Origin: Actibacterium sp. 188UL27-1
Lineage (GTDB): Bacteria; Pseudomonadota; Alphaproteobacteria; Rhodobacterales; Rhodobacteraceae
Direction of reading: 5' to 3'
Assembly: GCF_016901225.1 (NCBI RefSeq)
Contig: NZ_JAFEUL010000005.1
Span: 124,001 to 188,000 of the forward strand
DNA: 64,000 bases
The notes under the pieces are model-generated. The model was not told the DNA's origin. It was given only the letters and a program-made list of their open reading frames with translations, and searched no databases. Below, piece after piece: positions 51,018-60,193 of the stretch. Position 1 is the first letter of the stretch. Each line of letters starts with the position of its first letter. A program made the position numbers and the translations under genes.

Positions 51018-51406
51018 GCGGCGTCCTCCTCCGCCTCGAACACCTCAATCGCAGCGTTCAAGCCGTTGATCATTGAGGGAAAGCCACCATAAAGCGCCAT
51101 CTGAAAAATGATTTCCGAAACCTCTTCGCGGCTGGCGCCAACCCTGCGGGCGCTCGCAATATTAACTTTGAGCTGCGGTTTGGTTTGCCCACCCAGGGCC
51201 GTCAAGGCCGCGATGGTGGCCAGCAACCGGGTTTTTTCATCAACCACCGGGCGGGCGTAGAATTGCCCATAAGCCACATCAACGACAGTGCGCGCCATGC
51301 CCGGGACAAGCGCATCGTAGCGCGCCGCAAGCGCCTCTTCCATGCCCGGGTTCACGGTCTCGGACAAAGCCTTGCCCTTGGCATATGTGTCTTCCGTGGA
51401 CGTCAT
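51014..51406 (-). CDS. Carboxymuconolactone decarboxylase (CMD)-family protein, first copy
   Basis: A 130-residue CMD-family protein with [20 protein letters not shown] and [20 protein letters not shown]. It is clearly a paralogue of the next gene, and likewise lacks CxxC. Its ATG overlaps the nuoI stop codon (ATGA). The two copies probably form a hetero-oligomer, since the family is trimeric or hexameric; that is inference. Confidence 0.85.
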   Translation of the reverse strand: MTSTEDTYAKGKALSETVNPGMEEALAARYDALVPGMARTVVDVAYGQFYARPVVDEKTRLLATIAALTALGGQTKPQLKVNIASARRVGASREEVSEIIFQMALYGGFPSMINGLNAAIEVFEAEEDAA

Positions 51407-51897
51407 CGGTACGGCGCATCAAGCTCCAGATTGCGGGCGATTTCCGCTTCCCAGCGTTCGCCGTTTTCCAATAGCTTTTCCTTGTCGTAATACAATTCTT
51501 CGCGCGTTTCGGTGCTGAACTCGAAATTCGGGCCTTCAACGATGGCATCCACCGGGCATGCCTCCTGGCAGAACCCGCAATAGATGCATTTGGTCATGTC
51601 AATGTCATAGCGGGTGGTCCGCCGGCTGCCATCGTCGCGTGGTTCGGCATCGATGGTGATGGCCTGGGCGGGGCACACGGCCTCGCACAGCTTGCACGCA
51701 ATGCAGCGTTCTTCCCCGTTGGGATAACGGCGCAGGGCATGCTCTCCCCGAAAACGCGGGCTCAAGGGGCCCTTTTCATGGGGGTAGTTCAGCGTGGCCT
51801 TGGGCGCAAAGAAGTAGCGAAAGCCCAGCTTGAACCCTTTGAAAAAGTCCATCAGCAAGAAGTACTTGCCAGCGCGTTGCCAATCGATCTGTGTCAT
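51403..51897 (-). CDS. nuoI: NADH-quinone oxidoreductase subunit I
   Basis: Carries iron-sulfur clusters N6a and N6b on the path to N2. The 164-residue protein has two ferredoxin motifs: C65, C68, C71, C75 and C104, C107, C110, C114, each followed by a CP pair. It starts 3 bases after nuoH. Confidence 0.97.
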   Translation of the reverse strand: MTQIDWQRAGKYFLLMDFFKGFKLGFRYFFAPKATLNYPHEKGPLSPRFRGEHALRRYPNGEERCIACKLCEAVCPAQAITIDAEPRDDGSRRTTRYDIDMTKCIYCGFCQEACPVDAIVEGPNFEFSTETREELYYDKEKLLENGERWEAEIARNLELDAPYR

Positions 51898-51900
51898 TGA

Positions 51901-52938
51901 TTACGCTCCTAAAGTGTAGCGGGCCCAGAAAGCGCCCAGCACTTCGAATTTCGCCAGGAATGCCACGATCACGACCCAAGCCAGCGACATCGGCAGGAAC
52001 ACTTTCCAGCCCAGGCGCATCAACTGATCATAGCGGAACCGTGGGACGATAGCCTTTACCATGGCGAACATGAAGAAGAAGACTGCCATTTTGGCGACCA
52101 TCCACAGCGCGCCGTCCGGCAGGAATGGAAATGGGGAAAGCCAGCCACCAAAGAACAAAAGGGTGATCAGCGCGCACATCAGGAAGATGGCAATATATTC
52201 GCCGGCCATGAATAGCAGGAATGGCGTGGATGAATATTCGACCTGATAACCCGCCACCAATTCCGATTCCGCTTCGGGCAAATCGAAAGGCGGGCGGTTG
52301 GTTTCCGCCAAGGCGCTGATAAAGAACAGAAACACCATCGGCAGATGCGGCAGCCAGTACCAGTTCAGAAGTCCCAAATTGCCATCTTGCGCGCGCACGA
52401 TATCGCCGAAGTTCAAGCTACCGGTCGAAATGATGACACCGATGATGATCAAGCCAATCGATACTTCGTAACTGATCATCTGAGCCGCGGATCGGAGGGA
52501 CCCCAAGAAGGGATATTTGGAGTTCGACGCCCACCCCCCCATGATCACGCCATAGACCTCAAGCGAGGAAATGGCAAAGACATAGAGGATCGCCACATTC
52601 AGGTCAGCCAAAACCCAGGTATCGTTGAAGGGGATCACCGCCCAGGCGATGATGGCCAGCACGAAACTAGTCAGGGGGGCCAGCATGAAGACCGTCTTGT
52701 CGGCACCTGCGGGCACCACGATCTCTTTCACGATGTATTTCAGCGCGTCGGCCACGGTCTGCAGCAGACCAAAGGCACCGACCACGTTTGGCCCCCGGCG
52801 CATCTGAACCGCCGCCCAGATCTTTCGGTCGCCGTAGACGAGAAACAGCAGGCTGACCATAACAAAGCCAATGACCAACATACATTGAAGCGCCACGATG
52901 ATGAAGATGCCCAGACCGGTATTCAGAAACGCTGCCAT
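51901..52938 (-). CDS. nuoH: NADH-quinone oxidoreductase subunit H
   Basis: Membrane subunit forming much of the quinone cavity, 345 residues and eight spans. The characteristic loops [21 protein letters not shown] and [20 protein letters not shown] are present. GAGGAG precedes the ATG at 52938, which is preferred to a start 14 codons upstream. Confidence 0.97.
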   Translation of the reverse strand: MAAFLNTGLGIFIIVALQCMLVIGFVMVSLLFLVYGDRKIWAAVQMRRGPNVVGAFGLLQTVADALKYIVKEIVVPAGADKTVFMLAPLTSFVLAIIAWAVIPFNDTWVLADLNVAILYVFAISSLEVYGVIMGGWASNSKYPFLGSLRSAAQMISYEVSIGLIIIGVIISTGSLNFGDIVRAQDGNLGLLNWYWLPHLPMVFLFFISALAETNRPPFDLPEAESELVAGYQVEYSSTPFLLFMAGEYIAIFLMCALITLLFFGGWLSPFPFLPDGALWMVAKMAVFFFMFAMVKAIVPRFRYDQLMRLGWKVFLPMSLAWVVIVAFLAKFEVLGAFWARYTLGA

Positions 52939-53084
52939 ATCAGGCTCCTCAGTTCTGCATCGTATCCTGTGCCATCCCACAGGCTACCCCCAGCGCTGAA
53001 GCTGACCTGGGTCAGGCAGATATCGCTGTCGTAGCGGTGTAAATCGTATCTCGCAGACAATGACCAGCCTTCATGACGCCGCAT
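52923..53084 (-). CDS. Possible 53-residue ORF between nuoG and nuoH
   Basis: In the 204-base nuoG-nuoH spacer, a frame from the ATG at 53084 encodes [19 protein letters not shown] and ends inside the start of nuoH, overlapping it by 16 bases. There is no clear ribosome binding site and no known family. nuo clusters of Paracoccus and Rhodobacter carry unidentified frames between subunit genes, so a real product is possible. Confidence 0.25.
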   Translation of the reverse strand: MRRHEGWSLSARYDLHRYDSDICLTQVSFSAGGSLWDGTGYDAELRSLIWQRF

Positions 53085-53142
53085 GGGCGCGGTCGGAAAC
53101 CTTTGCCCGATGGTCTGGCCTGGATCGCGCACCAAAGACCAC

Positions 53143-55161
53143 CTATTCCGCCGCCAACGGAGCTGTAGCGCGGGCTTTGGCATTGGACGAAAGCTCCGCC
53201 ATCAACTGGCTGGCCCGCGCGATGGGGTTGGTCAGGTAGAAATCGGTGATCGGCGATACGAAGGGGCCATCGCCCAACGTTCCGCCATCGGGAAGGATCA
53301 GTTCATTGACCGGAACCTCGTCGATCTTGCGCAGATGCGGGGTGATCTTGACCATCTGGTCACGCAGTTGCGCCAGGCTGTCGAATGGCAAGGTTGTCCC
53401 CAACTCGGCTGACAAGGCACGCAGGATAGCCCAGTTTTCCTTGGCCTCACCCGGCGGAAAACCAGAGCGGAGCGCCAGTTGTGGCCGCCCTTCCGTGTTG
53501 ACGAACAGGCCCTGTTCTTCGGTATAGGCGGCGGCGGGCAGGATGATATCGGCCCGGTGGGCCCCGCGGTCGCCGTGGCTGCCTTGATAGATCACGGTCG
53601 GGCCTGCGGGTATGTCCATCTCATCGGCACCCAAGGCATAGATTGTCTCTGCCCCGTCCAGAGCGGCCGTGATGCCGCCATCAGTGGTGCAGCCGATATC
53701 CATGGCGCCCACGCGACTGGCCGCCGTGTGAAGGATCATGAGCTTGGATTGTGCAGCCACTGCCATCTTCATGACGGTGGCCAAGACCGCCGCGCCATCT
53801 GCACCCAGCAAAGCCCCCTGCCCCACGATCATGACACCCGGCACGCCGTGCTTGTCCGAATGGTCCATCTTGGCGAGCTTGGTCAGGGCGGCGCGATCGG
53901 CCCCCAGATTGATCACATCATAGGTCAGATCGACGGACTCGCCGATCCTAGCAACGCGTGCGCCCCGCGCCCAGGCCTTGCGGATCCGAGCATTCAGCAC
54001 CGGCGCTTCGAGCCGGGGATTGGTCCCGATCATCAGGATCATCTCGGCCGCATCAATATCCTCGATCGTTGCTGTACCGACATAGCCGGAGCGGTTCCCC
54101 GAAGGCAGCATTGCGCCATCGGTCCGACACTCGACGGCACCGCCCTGCCCGCCCACCAATTGCTTCAATGCAAAGGCAGCCTCGACCGGGGCCAGATCGC
54201 CCACCAGCCCAGCAACTTTTCTGCCGATCATGGCGGCCGCTGCGGCCGATAGAGCCTCAGGCCAGGAGGCCGGACGCAATTTGCCGTTTTCGCGGATATA
54301 GGGTTTGTCCAGGCGCTGGCGACGCAGACCATCCCAAACGAAACGGGTTTTGTCGCTAATCCATTCCTCGTTCACGCCATCATGGTTGCGAGGCAGAAAG
54401 CGCATGACCTCACGCCCCTTGGTGTCCACGCGGATGTTCGAGCCGAGGGCATCCATGACGTCGATCGATTCCGTTTTGGTCAGTTCCCAAGGTCGTGCGG
54501 TGAAGGCATAAGGCTTGCTGACCAAGGCACCGACCGGACACAGATCAATGATGTTGCCTTGCAGATTGCTGTCGAGCGTTTCACCCAGATAGCTCGTGAT
54601 CTCGGCATCCTCGCCCCGGCCCGTCTGACCCATCTGGGCGATGCCCGCGACCTCAGTTGTGAACCGCACGCAGCGGGTGCAACTGATGCAGCGGGTCATG
54701 TGGGTTTCGACCAATGGGCCCAGATCCAAATCCTCAGTCGCGCGTTTGGCCTCCCGGTAGCGGGAAAAATCGACACCATAGGCCATCGCCTGGTCTTGCA
54801 GGTCGCATTCGCCGCCTTGGTCGCAGATCGGGCAATCAAGCGGATGGTTGATCAGCAGAAACTCCATCACCCCTTCACGGGCTTTCTTGACCATGGGGGA
54901 GTTCGTCTTGACCTCTGGCAATTCACCATTGCGGCCCCCGCGCAGGTCACGGACCTGCATTGCGCAAGATGCGGCAGGTTTGGGCGGACCACCCACAACC
55001 TCGACAAGGCACATGCGGCAGTTGCCAGCGATACTCAGGCGTTCGTGGTAGCAGAACCGAGGGATTTCGATGCCAGCTTCTTCGCAGGCCTGGATCAGGG
55101 TCATGGCCGGGTCGACCTCGACCTCCTGTCCATCGATGACGATTTTGCGCAGGTCAGTCAT
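53143..55161 (-). CDS. nuoG: NADH-quinone oxidoreductase subunit G
   Basis: Iron-sulfur subunit of the peripheral arm, 672 residues. N-terminal 2Fe-2S ligands are C37, C48, C51 and C66. The His-Cys region [22 protein letters not shown] and the [10 protein letters not shown] cluster follow, then a molybdopterin-oxidoreductase-like domain without cofactor. The ATG at 55161 is preceded by GGGAGG and is preferred to a frame opening 29 codons earlier. Confidence 0.96.
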   Translation of the reverse strand: MTDLRKIVIDGQEVEVDPAMTLIQACEEAGIEIPRFCYHERLSIAGNCRMCLVEVVGGPPKPAASCAMQVRDLRGGRNGELPEVKTNSPMVKKAREGVMEFLLINHPLDCPICDQGGECDLQDQAMAYGVDFSRYREAKRATEDLDLGPLVETHMTRCISCTRCVRFTTEVAGIAQMGQTGRGEDAEITSYLGETLDSNLQGNIIDLCPVGALVSKPYAFTARPWELTKTESIDVMDALGSNIRVDTKGREVMRFLPRNHDGVNEEWISDKTRFVWDGLRRQRLDKPYIRENGKLRPASWPEALSAAAAAMIGRKVAGLVGDLAPVEAAFALKQLVGGQGGAVECRTDGAMLPSGNRSGYVGTATIEDIDAAEMILMIGTNPRLEAPVLNARIRKAWARGARVARIGESVDLTYDVINLGADRAALTKLAKMDHSDKHGVPGVMIVGQGALLGADGAAVLATVMKMAVAAQSKLMILHTAASRVGAMDIGCTTDGGITAALDGAETIYALGADEMDIPAGPTVIYQGSHGDRGAHRADIILPAAAYTEEQGLFVNTEGRPQLALRSGFPPGEAKENWAILRALSAELGTTLPFDSLAQLRDQMVKITPHLRKIDEVPVNELILPDGGTLGDGPFVSPITDFYLTNPIARASQLMAELSSNAKARATAPLAAE

Positions 55162-55449
55162 GGATACGAGCCTCCCGATCAGCGGTCTTCGGGATGGGCC
55201 CGCACCGCGCGTCGACCCGTTGCTAAAATATGCAGCCCGCCGGCGCAACTGTCTGCACGGTCACGACACGGCATCGCCGGGAAACTGCGACGAAATGCAC
55301 CGGGATGTTGCTCCCGCGCAGGCATTGCCTGTTTGGGGGTGGCGCGTGCGCGACGAATCCGCCCCCTTACCAGCGGCTCACCCGCACGCGCGATGCCGAT
55401 GTCGCGACCTTGGCGGGCTCGTAGCCACCGGACCGCTTTTTGACAGAGT

Positions 55450-55857
55450 TTAACGCTGACGCAGCAAACGTCCGGCCGCCGTGCCCGCTGCAATCTCGGC
55501 CGCGCCCACCTTGCAATAGGCCTGGCCCACCCCGCCACTAGCTCCTTTGGATTTCAGGTAAGCACGCGCCTGTTGTTCCAGTCGTTTTTTTTCTGCCTTG
55601 TTGTCGACAAAGGCATCGATCTCAGCATCGGTATAGCCCTGTTTGCGCGCAGTGCCTTTCAGGCTGTTGAGATACGAGATCCCCCGCAGGGTCCGAGCAG
55701 AGATCGAATTGCATTTCTCCCCGATCTCGATGGCTATACCGACGGAAACCAGCCCATCGGTCACGACCTTGTTGTCCCGCAAAGCGGGCTTCGCCGCAGC
55801 CGAAAAGGCCAGCGTGAATGCGATGATTACGAAAACAACGGAAAACAGGTATTTCAT
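55450..55857 (-). CDS. DUF5333-family exported protein
   Basis: A 135-residue protein with a signal peptide (MKYLFSVVFVIIAFTLAFSAAA) and a mature helical domain containing EKCNSISARTLRGISYLNSL, GYTDAEIDAFVDNKAEK and YCKVGAAEIAAGTAAGRLL. This pattern matches the DUF5333 family of Rhodobacteraceae, with two cysteines likely forming a disulfide. It lies just upstream of nuoG on the same strand; a diverged paralogue is upstream. The function is unknown. Confidence 0.8.
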   Translation of the reverse strand: MKYLFSVVFVIIAFTLAFSAAAKPALRDNKVVTDGLVSVGIAIEIGEKCNSISARTLRGISYLNSLKGTARKQGYTDAEIDAFVDNKAEKKRLEQQARAYLKSKGASGGVGQAYCKVGAAEIAAGTAAGRLLRQR

Positions 55858-55918
55858 CTGCCACATGCTCCAATAAAGTCGCCGCCTTTGGACGGTCTTG
55901 ATGGTGCATGACATTGGG

Positions 55919-55953
55919 AAAGGTGCCCTGATATTCAATATCAGGGCACCTTT
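55919..55953. terminator. Perfect 35 bp palindrome, probable terminator
   Basis: Arms of 17 bases (55919-55935 and 55937-55953) are exact inverted copies around one central base. On either strand the stem ends in TTT followed by C. It sits between the two DUF5333-like genes and probably ends the transcript of the upstream small genes; it could also be an operator. Confidence 0.65.
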
Positions 55954-56016
55954 CGCGAGATTTCGTGAGGTTATCTGGGCACAGATCCACCGCAAGCGAC
56001 CCGTTCCGGAAACGCA

Positions 56017-56421
56017 TTACGGCGTGACAGACAAAAGATATGCGCCCACATCGGAGCTTGCTGCGATTTCTGCTGCTCCGGCGGCGCAGACGGCGTCAGC
56101 ACCGGGGTTCTCCGCCAATCCGTGCTTGGCGACGAAGGCCGCTTGTTTATCTGCAATCAACTCCGAAAAACCGGTGATCTGCGTGTCCAGCTGATCGGGG
56201 TCGAAGCCGTCTTCCGCGAGCCGGGCCACAACAGGTTCGGTCGCCCGGGACGCAGCCACGATATCAAAAGACAGGCTGGGACAGGAGAGGGCCAGTTGTT
56301 GGGCCGTGGTGGTGGCCATGACGATATCCACAAAATAGCCCGGGGCCGGGCGCGGTTCTTGGGCCTGAACGTCACCGGCCAAGGTCAACATGCCCAATAT
56401 CGCCCCTTTCAAGGCCCTCAT
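56017..56421 (-). CDS. Exported DUF5333-like protein, diverged paralogue
   Basis: A 134-residue protein with a signal peptide (ending near GDVQA). The mature part repeats the pattern of the DUF5333 gene downstream: SCPSLSFDIVAAS, then GFDPDQLDTQITGFSELIADK, then VCAAGAAEIAASSDVGAYL. Its ATG overlaps the stop of the membrane protein gene upstream (ATGA). The function is unknown. Confidence 0.7.
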   Translation of the reverse strand: MRALKGAILGMLTLAGDVQAQEPRPAPGYFVDIVMATTTAQQLALSCPSLSFDIVAASRATEPVVARLAEDGFDPDQLDTQITGFSELIADKQAAFVAKHGLAENPGADAVCAAGAAEIAASSDVGAYLLSVTP

Positions 56422-56729
56422 GATGCGTTTGGCCACGGCTTGATCACGAGGATCAGCAACAGACCAGCGACTATGAGACTGTAGAGGGTCATTGGCAGCG
56501 CCATCACCAGATTGATACGTTCCAAGGGGATACTCGGTGCCATCAGGGCCGTAAATAGCGGTTGGCCCATGACCAAAAGGACCGGCAACACAGCACCGAC
56601 ACACCACCAGATCCCATGACCCGTGCGCCAGAACAAAGCGGCGACTGCGCCACACAGGATTATCGACGTCACCACCCCGATTCCGTAAAGAATGATCGCC
56701 TGGCCGACCAGCGTATCGTAGTTCTCCAT
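56418..56729 (-). CDS. Small membrane protein, three to four spans
   Basis: A 103-residue hydrophobic protein with spans at about 10-33, 40-62 and 75-97, ending with a short basic tail. I recognise no family. It is sandwiched between another membrane protein gene (9 bases upstream) and the DUF5333-like gene (4-base overlap), so the three form one unit. Confidence 0.7.
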   Translation of the reverse strand: MENYDTLVGQAIILYGIGVVTSIILCGAVAALFWRTGHGIWWCVGAVLPVLLVMGQPLFTALMAPSIPLERINLVMALPMTLYSLIVAGLLLILVIKPWPNAS

Positions 56730-56738
56730 ATCGTCCCC

Positions 56739-56969
56739 CTACCGTCGTCGTTCGTTCAAGGGGGCAATGCCCTTAATCGCCTTGCGCAGAAAATCAAAGG
56801 TCAGAAGAATGGCCAGAAAGCCGAACACCCCCAACACGCCGTAAATCCAGGCGGGCACGATGCCATATGTAATTGCCAGATGACTGCACCAGATCGGGAC
56901 ACCGCATAACATGACCGTCACGGCAGCGCAGAGGAACGAAAGCAGCCCGTCCCAGATGTTCTTAACCAT
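56739..56969 (-). CDS. Small membrane protein, two spans
   Basis: A 76-residue hydrophobic protein with two spans (about 10-33 and 38-61) and a basic C-terminus (NERRR). First gene of a three-gene minus-strand unit inside the nuoF-nuoG interval. No known family. Confidence 0.65.
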   Translation of the reverse strand: MVKNIWDGLLSFLCAAVTVMLCGVPIWCSHLAITYGIVPAWIYGVLGVFGFLAILLTFDFLRKAIKGIAPLNERRR

Positions 56970-57091
56970 GGCCTACCCTTCATCCCCCGCTTTTCGGGGG
57001 TGATAGGCGGCGGCCCCAAGCCTGGCAAGAGCAGGACCAGATGGCGATATCGATATAGACTATTGTGCCAAACAACCCAAAGGGCCGTTCG

Positions 57092-57481
57092 ATGACCCCG
57101 AAAAAGACCGTTCTTGCCTATTGGCAAACAATGGCGACCAACGATTTCACTGCGGCAAGCCAGTATTTGGCCCCCGGTTTCTGGTGCCATTGGCCGCAAT
57201 CTGCTGAGCTGATCCGCGGGCGGGAGAACTTTGCCGCGCTGAATGCCAATTACCCTGCTCATGGTATCTGGCAGTTTGACGTCAAACGGATCGCAGCCGA
57301 CGGTCAGGTCGTGATGACCGAAGTGGACATTACCGATGGGGTCCAGACGGCAAAGGCGTTGACGTGGCACAGGGTTGTGGACGGCAAGATCGCTCACCAG
57401 GTGGAATATTGGCCAGACCCGTATGATGCCCCGGCCAACCGATCCCAGTGGGTCGAAACTGTCGCCGATACGCCCGTATAG
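57092..57481 (+). CDS. NTF2/SnoaL-like protein, opposite strand to nuo
   Basis: A 129-residue protein with the NTF2-like pattern: KKTVLAYWQTMATNDFTAAS near the start, FDVKRIAADGQVVMTEVDI in the middle, and a C-terminal HRVVDGKIAHQVEYWPDP strand. Unlike every other gene in the nuo region it is on the plus strand, between small genes that follow nuoF and those that precede nuoG. A start nine codons earlier is possible; the ATG at 57092 has AAGGG upstream. The function is unknown. Confidence 0.8.
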   Translation: MTPKKTVLAYWQTMATNDFTAASQYLAPGFWCHWPQSAELIRGRENFAALNANYPAHGIWQFDVKRIAADGQVVMTEVDITDGVQTAKALTWHRVVDGKIAHQVEYWPDPYDAPANRSQWVETVADTPV

Positions 57482-57492
57482 CTTTGCCGTAG

Positions 57493-57801
57493 CTAGGTCT
57501 GCATTTGCTGCCGTGGCCACCGCTTTAACGCAAGAAAAAGCCCGGTCACCGTCAGAATTGGCGGACCAGAGAACAAGACCACGCCAAAAACTGACGTGAT
57601 CCAGGCCGTCTGAACCGGATGGCCAACGGCATGGGCCAGAAAGGCAATCAGAAGGAGGCAATTGGCGGCCACCAGGCTACCAAGCCCGATGGTCCAAACC
57701 TTCCCATGGCCCGTGCGACGCGCAGCAATCAACAGGGCGAGCGGCGCGAAAATACTGCACAGCAGATACCCACCAAAAATAAGCGTGTCCTGCCAGGGCA
57801 T
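57493..57801 (-). CDS. Small membrane protein after nuoF
   Basis: A 102-residue hydrophobic protein with about three spans (6-26, 34-58 and 65-90) and a basic tail. It begins 3 bases after the nuoF stop codon, so it is coupled to nuoF. Its layout (arginine-threonine-glycine-histidine loop, similar span spacing) recalls the small membrane protein at 56418-56729, so the two may be diverged paralogues. The function is unknown. Confidence 0.7.
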   Translation of the reverse strand: MPWQDTLIFGGYLLCSIFAPLALLIAARRTGHGKVWTIGLGSLVAANCLLLIAFLAHAVGHPVQTAWITSVFGVVLFSGPPILTVTGLFLALKRWPRQQMQT

Positions 57802-57804
57802 TGG

Positions 57805-59097
57805 TTACTCTGCGGCCATGGGGGTGGCTTTGCGTTTATGCTTGATGCGGTCCTCGATCTCATCCCGGAAATGCCGGATCAAGCCTTGGATCGGCCAGGC
57901 GGCGGCATCACCCAGGGCGCAGATCGTGTGCCCTTCGACCTGTTTGGTGACGTCAAGCAACATATCGATCTCGGCAGGATCGGCCTCGCCCGTGACCAGA
58001 CGGTCCATCACGCGCATCATCCAGCCGGTCCCTTCGCGGCAGGGCGTGCACTGGCCACAGCTTTCATGCTTGTAGAACTTGGACAGCCGCCAGATCGCCT
58101 TGATGATATCGGTATCCTTGTCCATCACGATCACGGCGGCGGTTCCCAGACCGGATTGCTGCTCCCGCAACCAGTCGAAATCCATGATCGCCCCGTCGCG
58201 CATGACCGTTGCCGGCAGGCATGGCACAGAAGATCCACCCGGGATGACGGCTTTCAATTTATCCCAACCGCCGCGGACGCCACCACAATGACGATCAATC
58301 AATTCATCGAACGGGATCGACATCTCTTCCTCGACGACGCAGGGGTGGTTCACGTGGCCTGAGATCGCAAACAGCTTGGTGCCCGCATTGTTTGGGCGAC
58401 CGAAGCCAGCAAACCATTCACCGCCACGTCGCAGGATGGTCGGGACGACGGCAATGGACTCAACGTTGTTTACCGTGGTCGGGCAACCGTAAAGGCCAGC
58501 ACCCGCCGGAAATGGTGGCTTCATCCGGGGCATGCCCTTTTTGCCTTCGAGCGATTCCAGCAGCGCAGTTTCTTCGCCACAAATGTAAGCGCCCGCCCCG
58601 TGATGCAGGTACAAATCAAAATCCCACCCCGACCCGGCGGCATTGGCCCCTAAAAGGCCAGCATCATAGGCTTCATCAATCGCGGCCTGAAGCGCCTCCC
58701 GCTCGCGGATATATTCGCCGCGGATGTAAATATAGCAAGTATGGGCATTCATGGCGAAGCTGGCGATCAGGCAACCTTCGATCAGCGTATGCGGATCATG
58801 GCGCATGATCTCCCGGTCCTTGCAGGTGCCGGGCTCCGATTCGTCGGCATTAACGACCAGATAGGCCGGGCGCCCGTCGCTCTCCTTGGGCATGAAAGAC
58901 CATTTCAAACCGGTCGGAAACCCCGCGCCGCCGCGCCCGCGCAGACCGCTTGCCTTCATCTCGTCCACGATCCAATCGCGGCCTTTGGCGATCAAACCGG
59001 CTGTACCATCCCAATGGCCCCGCTTTTTGGCGCCATCCAGCGTGCGGTCATGCATGCCGTAAATGTTGGTAAAGATCCGGTCTTTGTCCTGCAGCAT
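57805..59097 (-). CDS. nuoF: NADH-quinone oxidoreductase subunit F
   Basis: NADH-binding and FMN subunit with cluster N3, 430 residues. The FMN/NADH glycine-rich segment [30 protein letters not shown], and the 4Fe-4S motif [11 protein letters not shown] are present. It lies 19 bases after the DUF5337-like gene. Confidence 0.97.
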   Translation of the reverse strand: MLQDKDRIFTNIYGMHDRTLDGAKKRGHWDGTAGLIAKGRDWIVDEMKASGLRGRGGAGFPTGLKWSFMPKESDGRPAYLVVNADESEPGTCKDREIMRHDPHTLIEGCLIASFAMNAHTCYIYIRGEYIREREALQAAIDEAYDAGLLGANAAGSGWDFDLYLHHGAGAYICGEETALLESLEGKKGMPRMKPPFPAGAGLYGCPTTVNNVESIAVVPTILRRGGEWFAGFGRPNNAGTKLFAISGHVNHPCVVEEEMSIPFDELIDRHCGGVRGGWDKLKAVIPGGSSVPCLPATVMRDGAIMDFDWLREQQSGLGTAAVIVMDKDTDIIKAIWRLSKFYKHESCGQCTPCREGTGWMMRVMDRLVTGEADPAEIDMLLDVTKQVEGHTICALGDAAAWPIQGLIRHFRDEIEDRIKHKRKATPMAAE

Positions 59098-59116
59098 GGC
59101 CGTGGGTGTCCTTATC

Positions 59117-59338
59117 TCAGTCGCGGCGTTCCCGCCAAATTCTCAGAGCCACAATAAACGCCCAGACGAAGGCACCCAATGCGGCAAAGTCGAACAGGAA
59201 GGCGTATTTTGCCGGTAATCCCAGTTGTCCGCCCAACCAGTTCCCTGCCAACCACAGAAGGAAGGCCACCGCAATCACGATGGCCACCAACCTGCCCTGG
59301 CGCGCCAGGGCTTGATCGCGTTCGGGCGTCACGGGCAT
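59117..59338 (-). CDS. DUF5337-like small membrane protein
   Basis: A 73-residue protein with an N-terminal charged segment ([11 protein letters not shown]), two spans (about 17-36 and 47-65) and a basic end. The pattern [20 protein letters not shown] matches the DUF5337 family of Rhodobacteraceae as I know it. It sits between the HHH-protein gene (6 bases) and nuoF (19 bases). The function is unknown; location suggests a complex I link. Confidence 0.75.
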   Translation of the reverse strand: MPVTPERDQALARQGRLVAIVIAVAFLLWLAGNWLGGQLGLPAKYAFLFDFAALGAFVWAFIVALRIWRERRD

Positions 59339-59344
59339 TGCAGG

Positions 59345-60148
59345 TCAGTAGACCCCGCCTTTTTCAACCTTGGATGAAAACGCGGTTTCCCCACCTGCTG
59401 CCAGTATCTTTGCTTGATCGACCCATTCATCGCGAGAGACGCGACCTTTGAACCCTTCCAGATTCTCGTCAACCCAGGCCACTTCCGCGTCGTTCCAACC
59501 CGCGATCTGGTCAAAGTGGTAAAAACCCAGGGAATTGCACAGCTGTTCCAGTTTGGGCCCGACACCCTTGATTTGCTTGAGGTCATCGGCATTGCCATCC
59601 CGCGGGGCCTCCAACGCCTCGGGGCGTGTCCCGATATCGCCGCTATCCGATACAGGCGCTTCTTTAGCGGGGGCCACTTCGGCTGGGGCCGGATCGGACG
59701 CTGGGGTCGAATTGGCTTCGTATTTCCACTCGCCCTTACGCTCACCCAGTTCTGCCTCCCCCGCCAAAGCTGAGGATGGTTTGACCGACGGATCAGACAC
59801 AGTTGTCGCTGGCGCGGTGGCGGGCGCCGATGCGTCCGGTGCAGACTCCGCGACAGGGGCAGCGCTTGGTGCAGATGATGCAGGTCCGCCCGTGTCGCGC
59901 GCTACGTTTATGCCGTCAGAGCCGGATGCGCCAGGGGACAGATCACGCGGACCGGTCGGACCGGGCAGCGGCTTGCGCCATCCCAGCCACAGAACCAAAC
60001 CTGCAACCGCCGCCACACACCCACCGCCGAAAACTGCACCTACCAGTTCGTAATCCCACATGACCCAAAGCATCGTGCCGCCCACGATCCCAAACAGGGC
60101 CGCAACAGCAATCACGCCTTCGCCTATCGGTGCACTATGTCTGTCCAT
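59345..60148 (-). CDS. Membrane-anchored protein with NuoE-type C-terminal HHH domain
   Basis: A 267-residue protein: two membrane spans (about 12-31 and 37-56), a low-complexity Ala/Pro/Ser linker (about 60-175), and a C-terminal domain (about 181-258) with a helix-hairpin-helix motif, [14 protein letters not shown], followed by HFDQIAGW and FKGRVSRDEWVDQA. This domain is about three quarters identical to the C-terminus of NuoE, encoded 46 bases upstream, so it arose by duplication. The linker could let the domain reach complex I; the function is unknown. Confidence 0.8.
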   Translation of the reverse strand: MDRHSAPIGEGVIAVAALFGIVGGTMLWVMWDYELVGAVFGGGCVAAVAGLVLWLGWRKPLPGPTGPRDLSPGASGSDGINVARDTGGPASSAPSAAPVAESAPDASAPATAPATTVSDPSVKPSSALAGEAELGERKGEWKYEANSTPASDPAPAEVAPAKEAPVSDSGDIGTRPEALEAPRDGNADDLKQIKGVGPKLEQLCNSLGFYHFDQIAGWNDAEVAWVDENLEGFKGRVSRDEWVDQAKILAAGGETAFSSKVEKGGVY

Positions 60149-60193
60149 CTGATTCTCACTCCCAGTTGCGACAAATCGCCCATTTCTCAGGCC

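Noticed and set aside
56986-57000. CCCCCG-CTTTT-CGGGGG hairpin ahead of the small membrane protein gene at 56739-56969
   Set aside because: The stem is only 6 bp and has no T tract on either strand. It lies between divergent starts, so neither terminator nor operator can be supported.
57041-57054. ATGGCGATATCGAT, also present at 2382-2395 upstream of ligA
   Set aside because: GCGATATCG-type words are frequent in this GC-rich sequence, including inside genes; two copies are not enough to call a motif.
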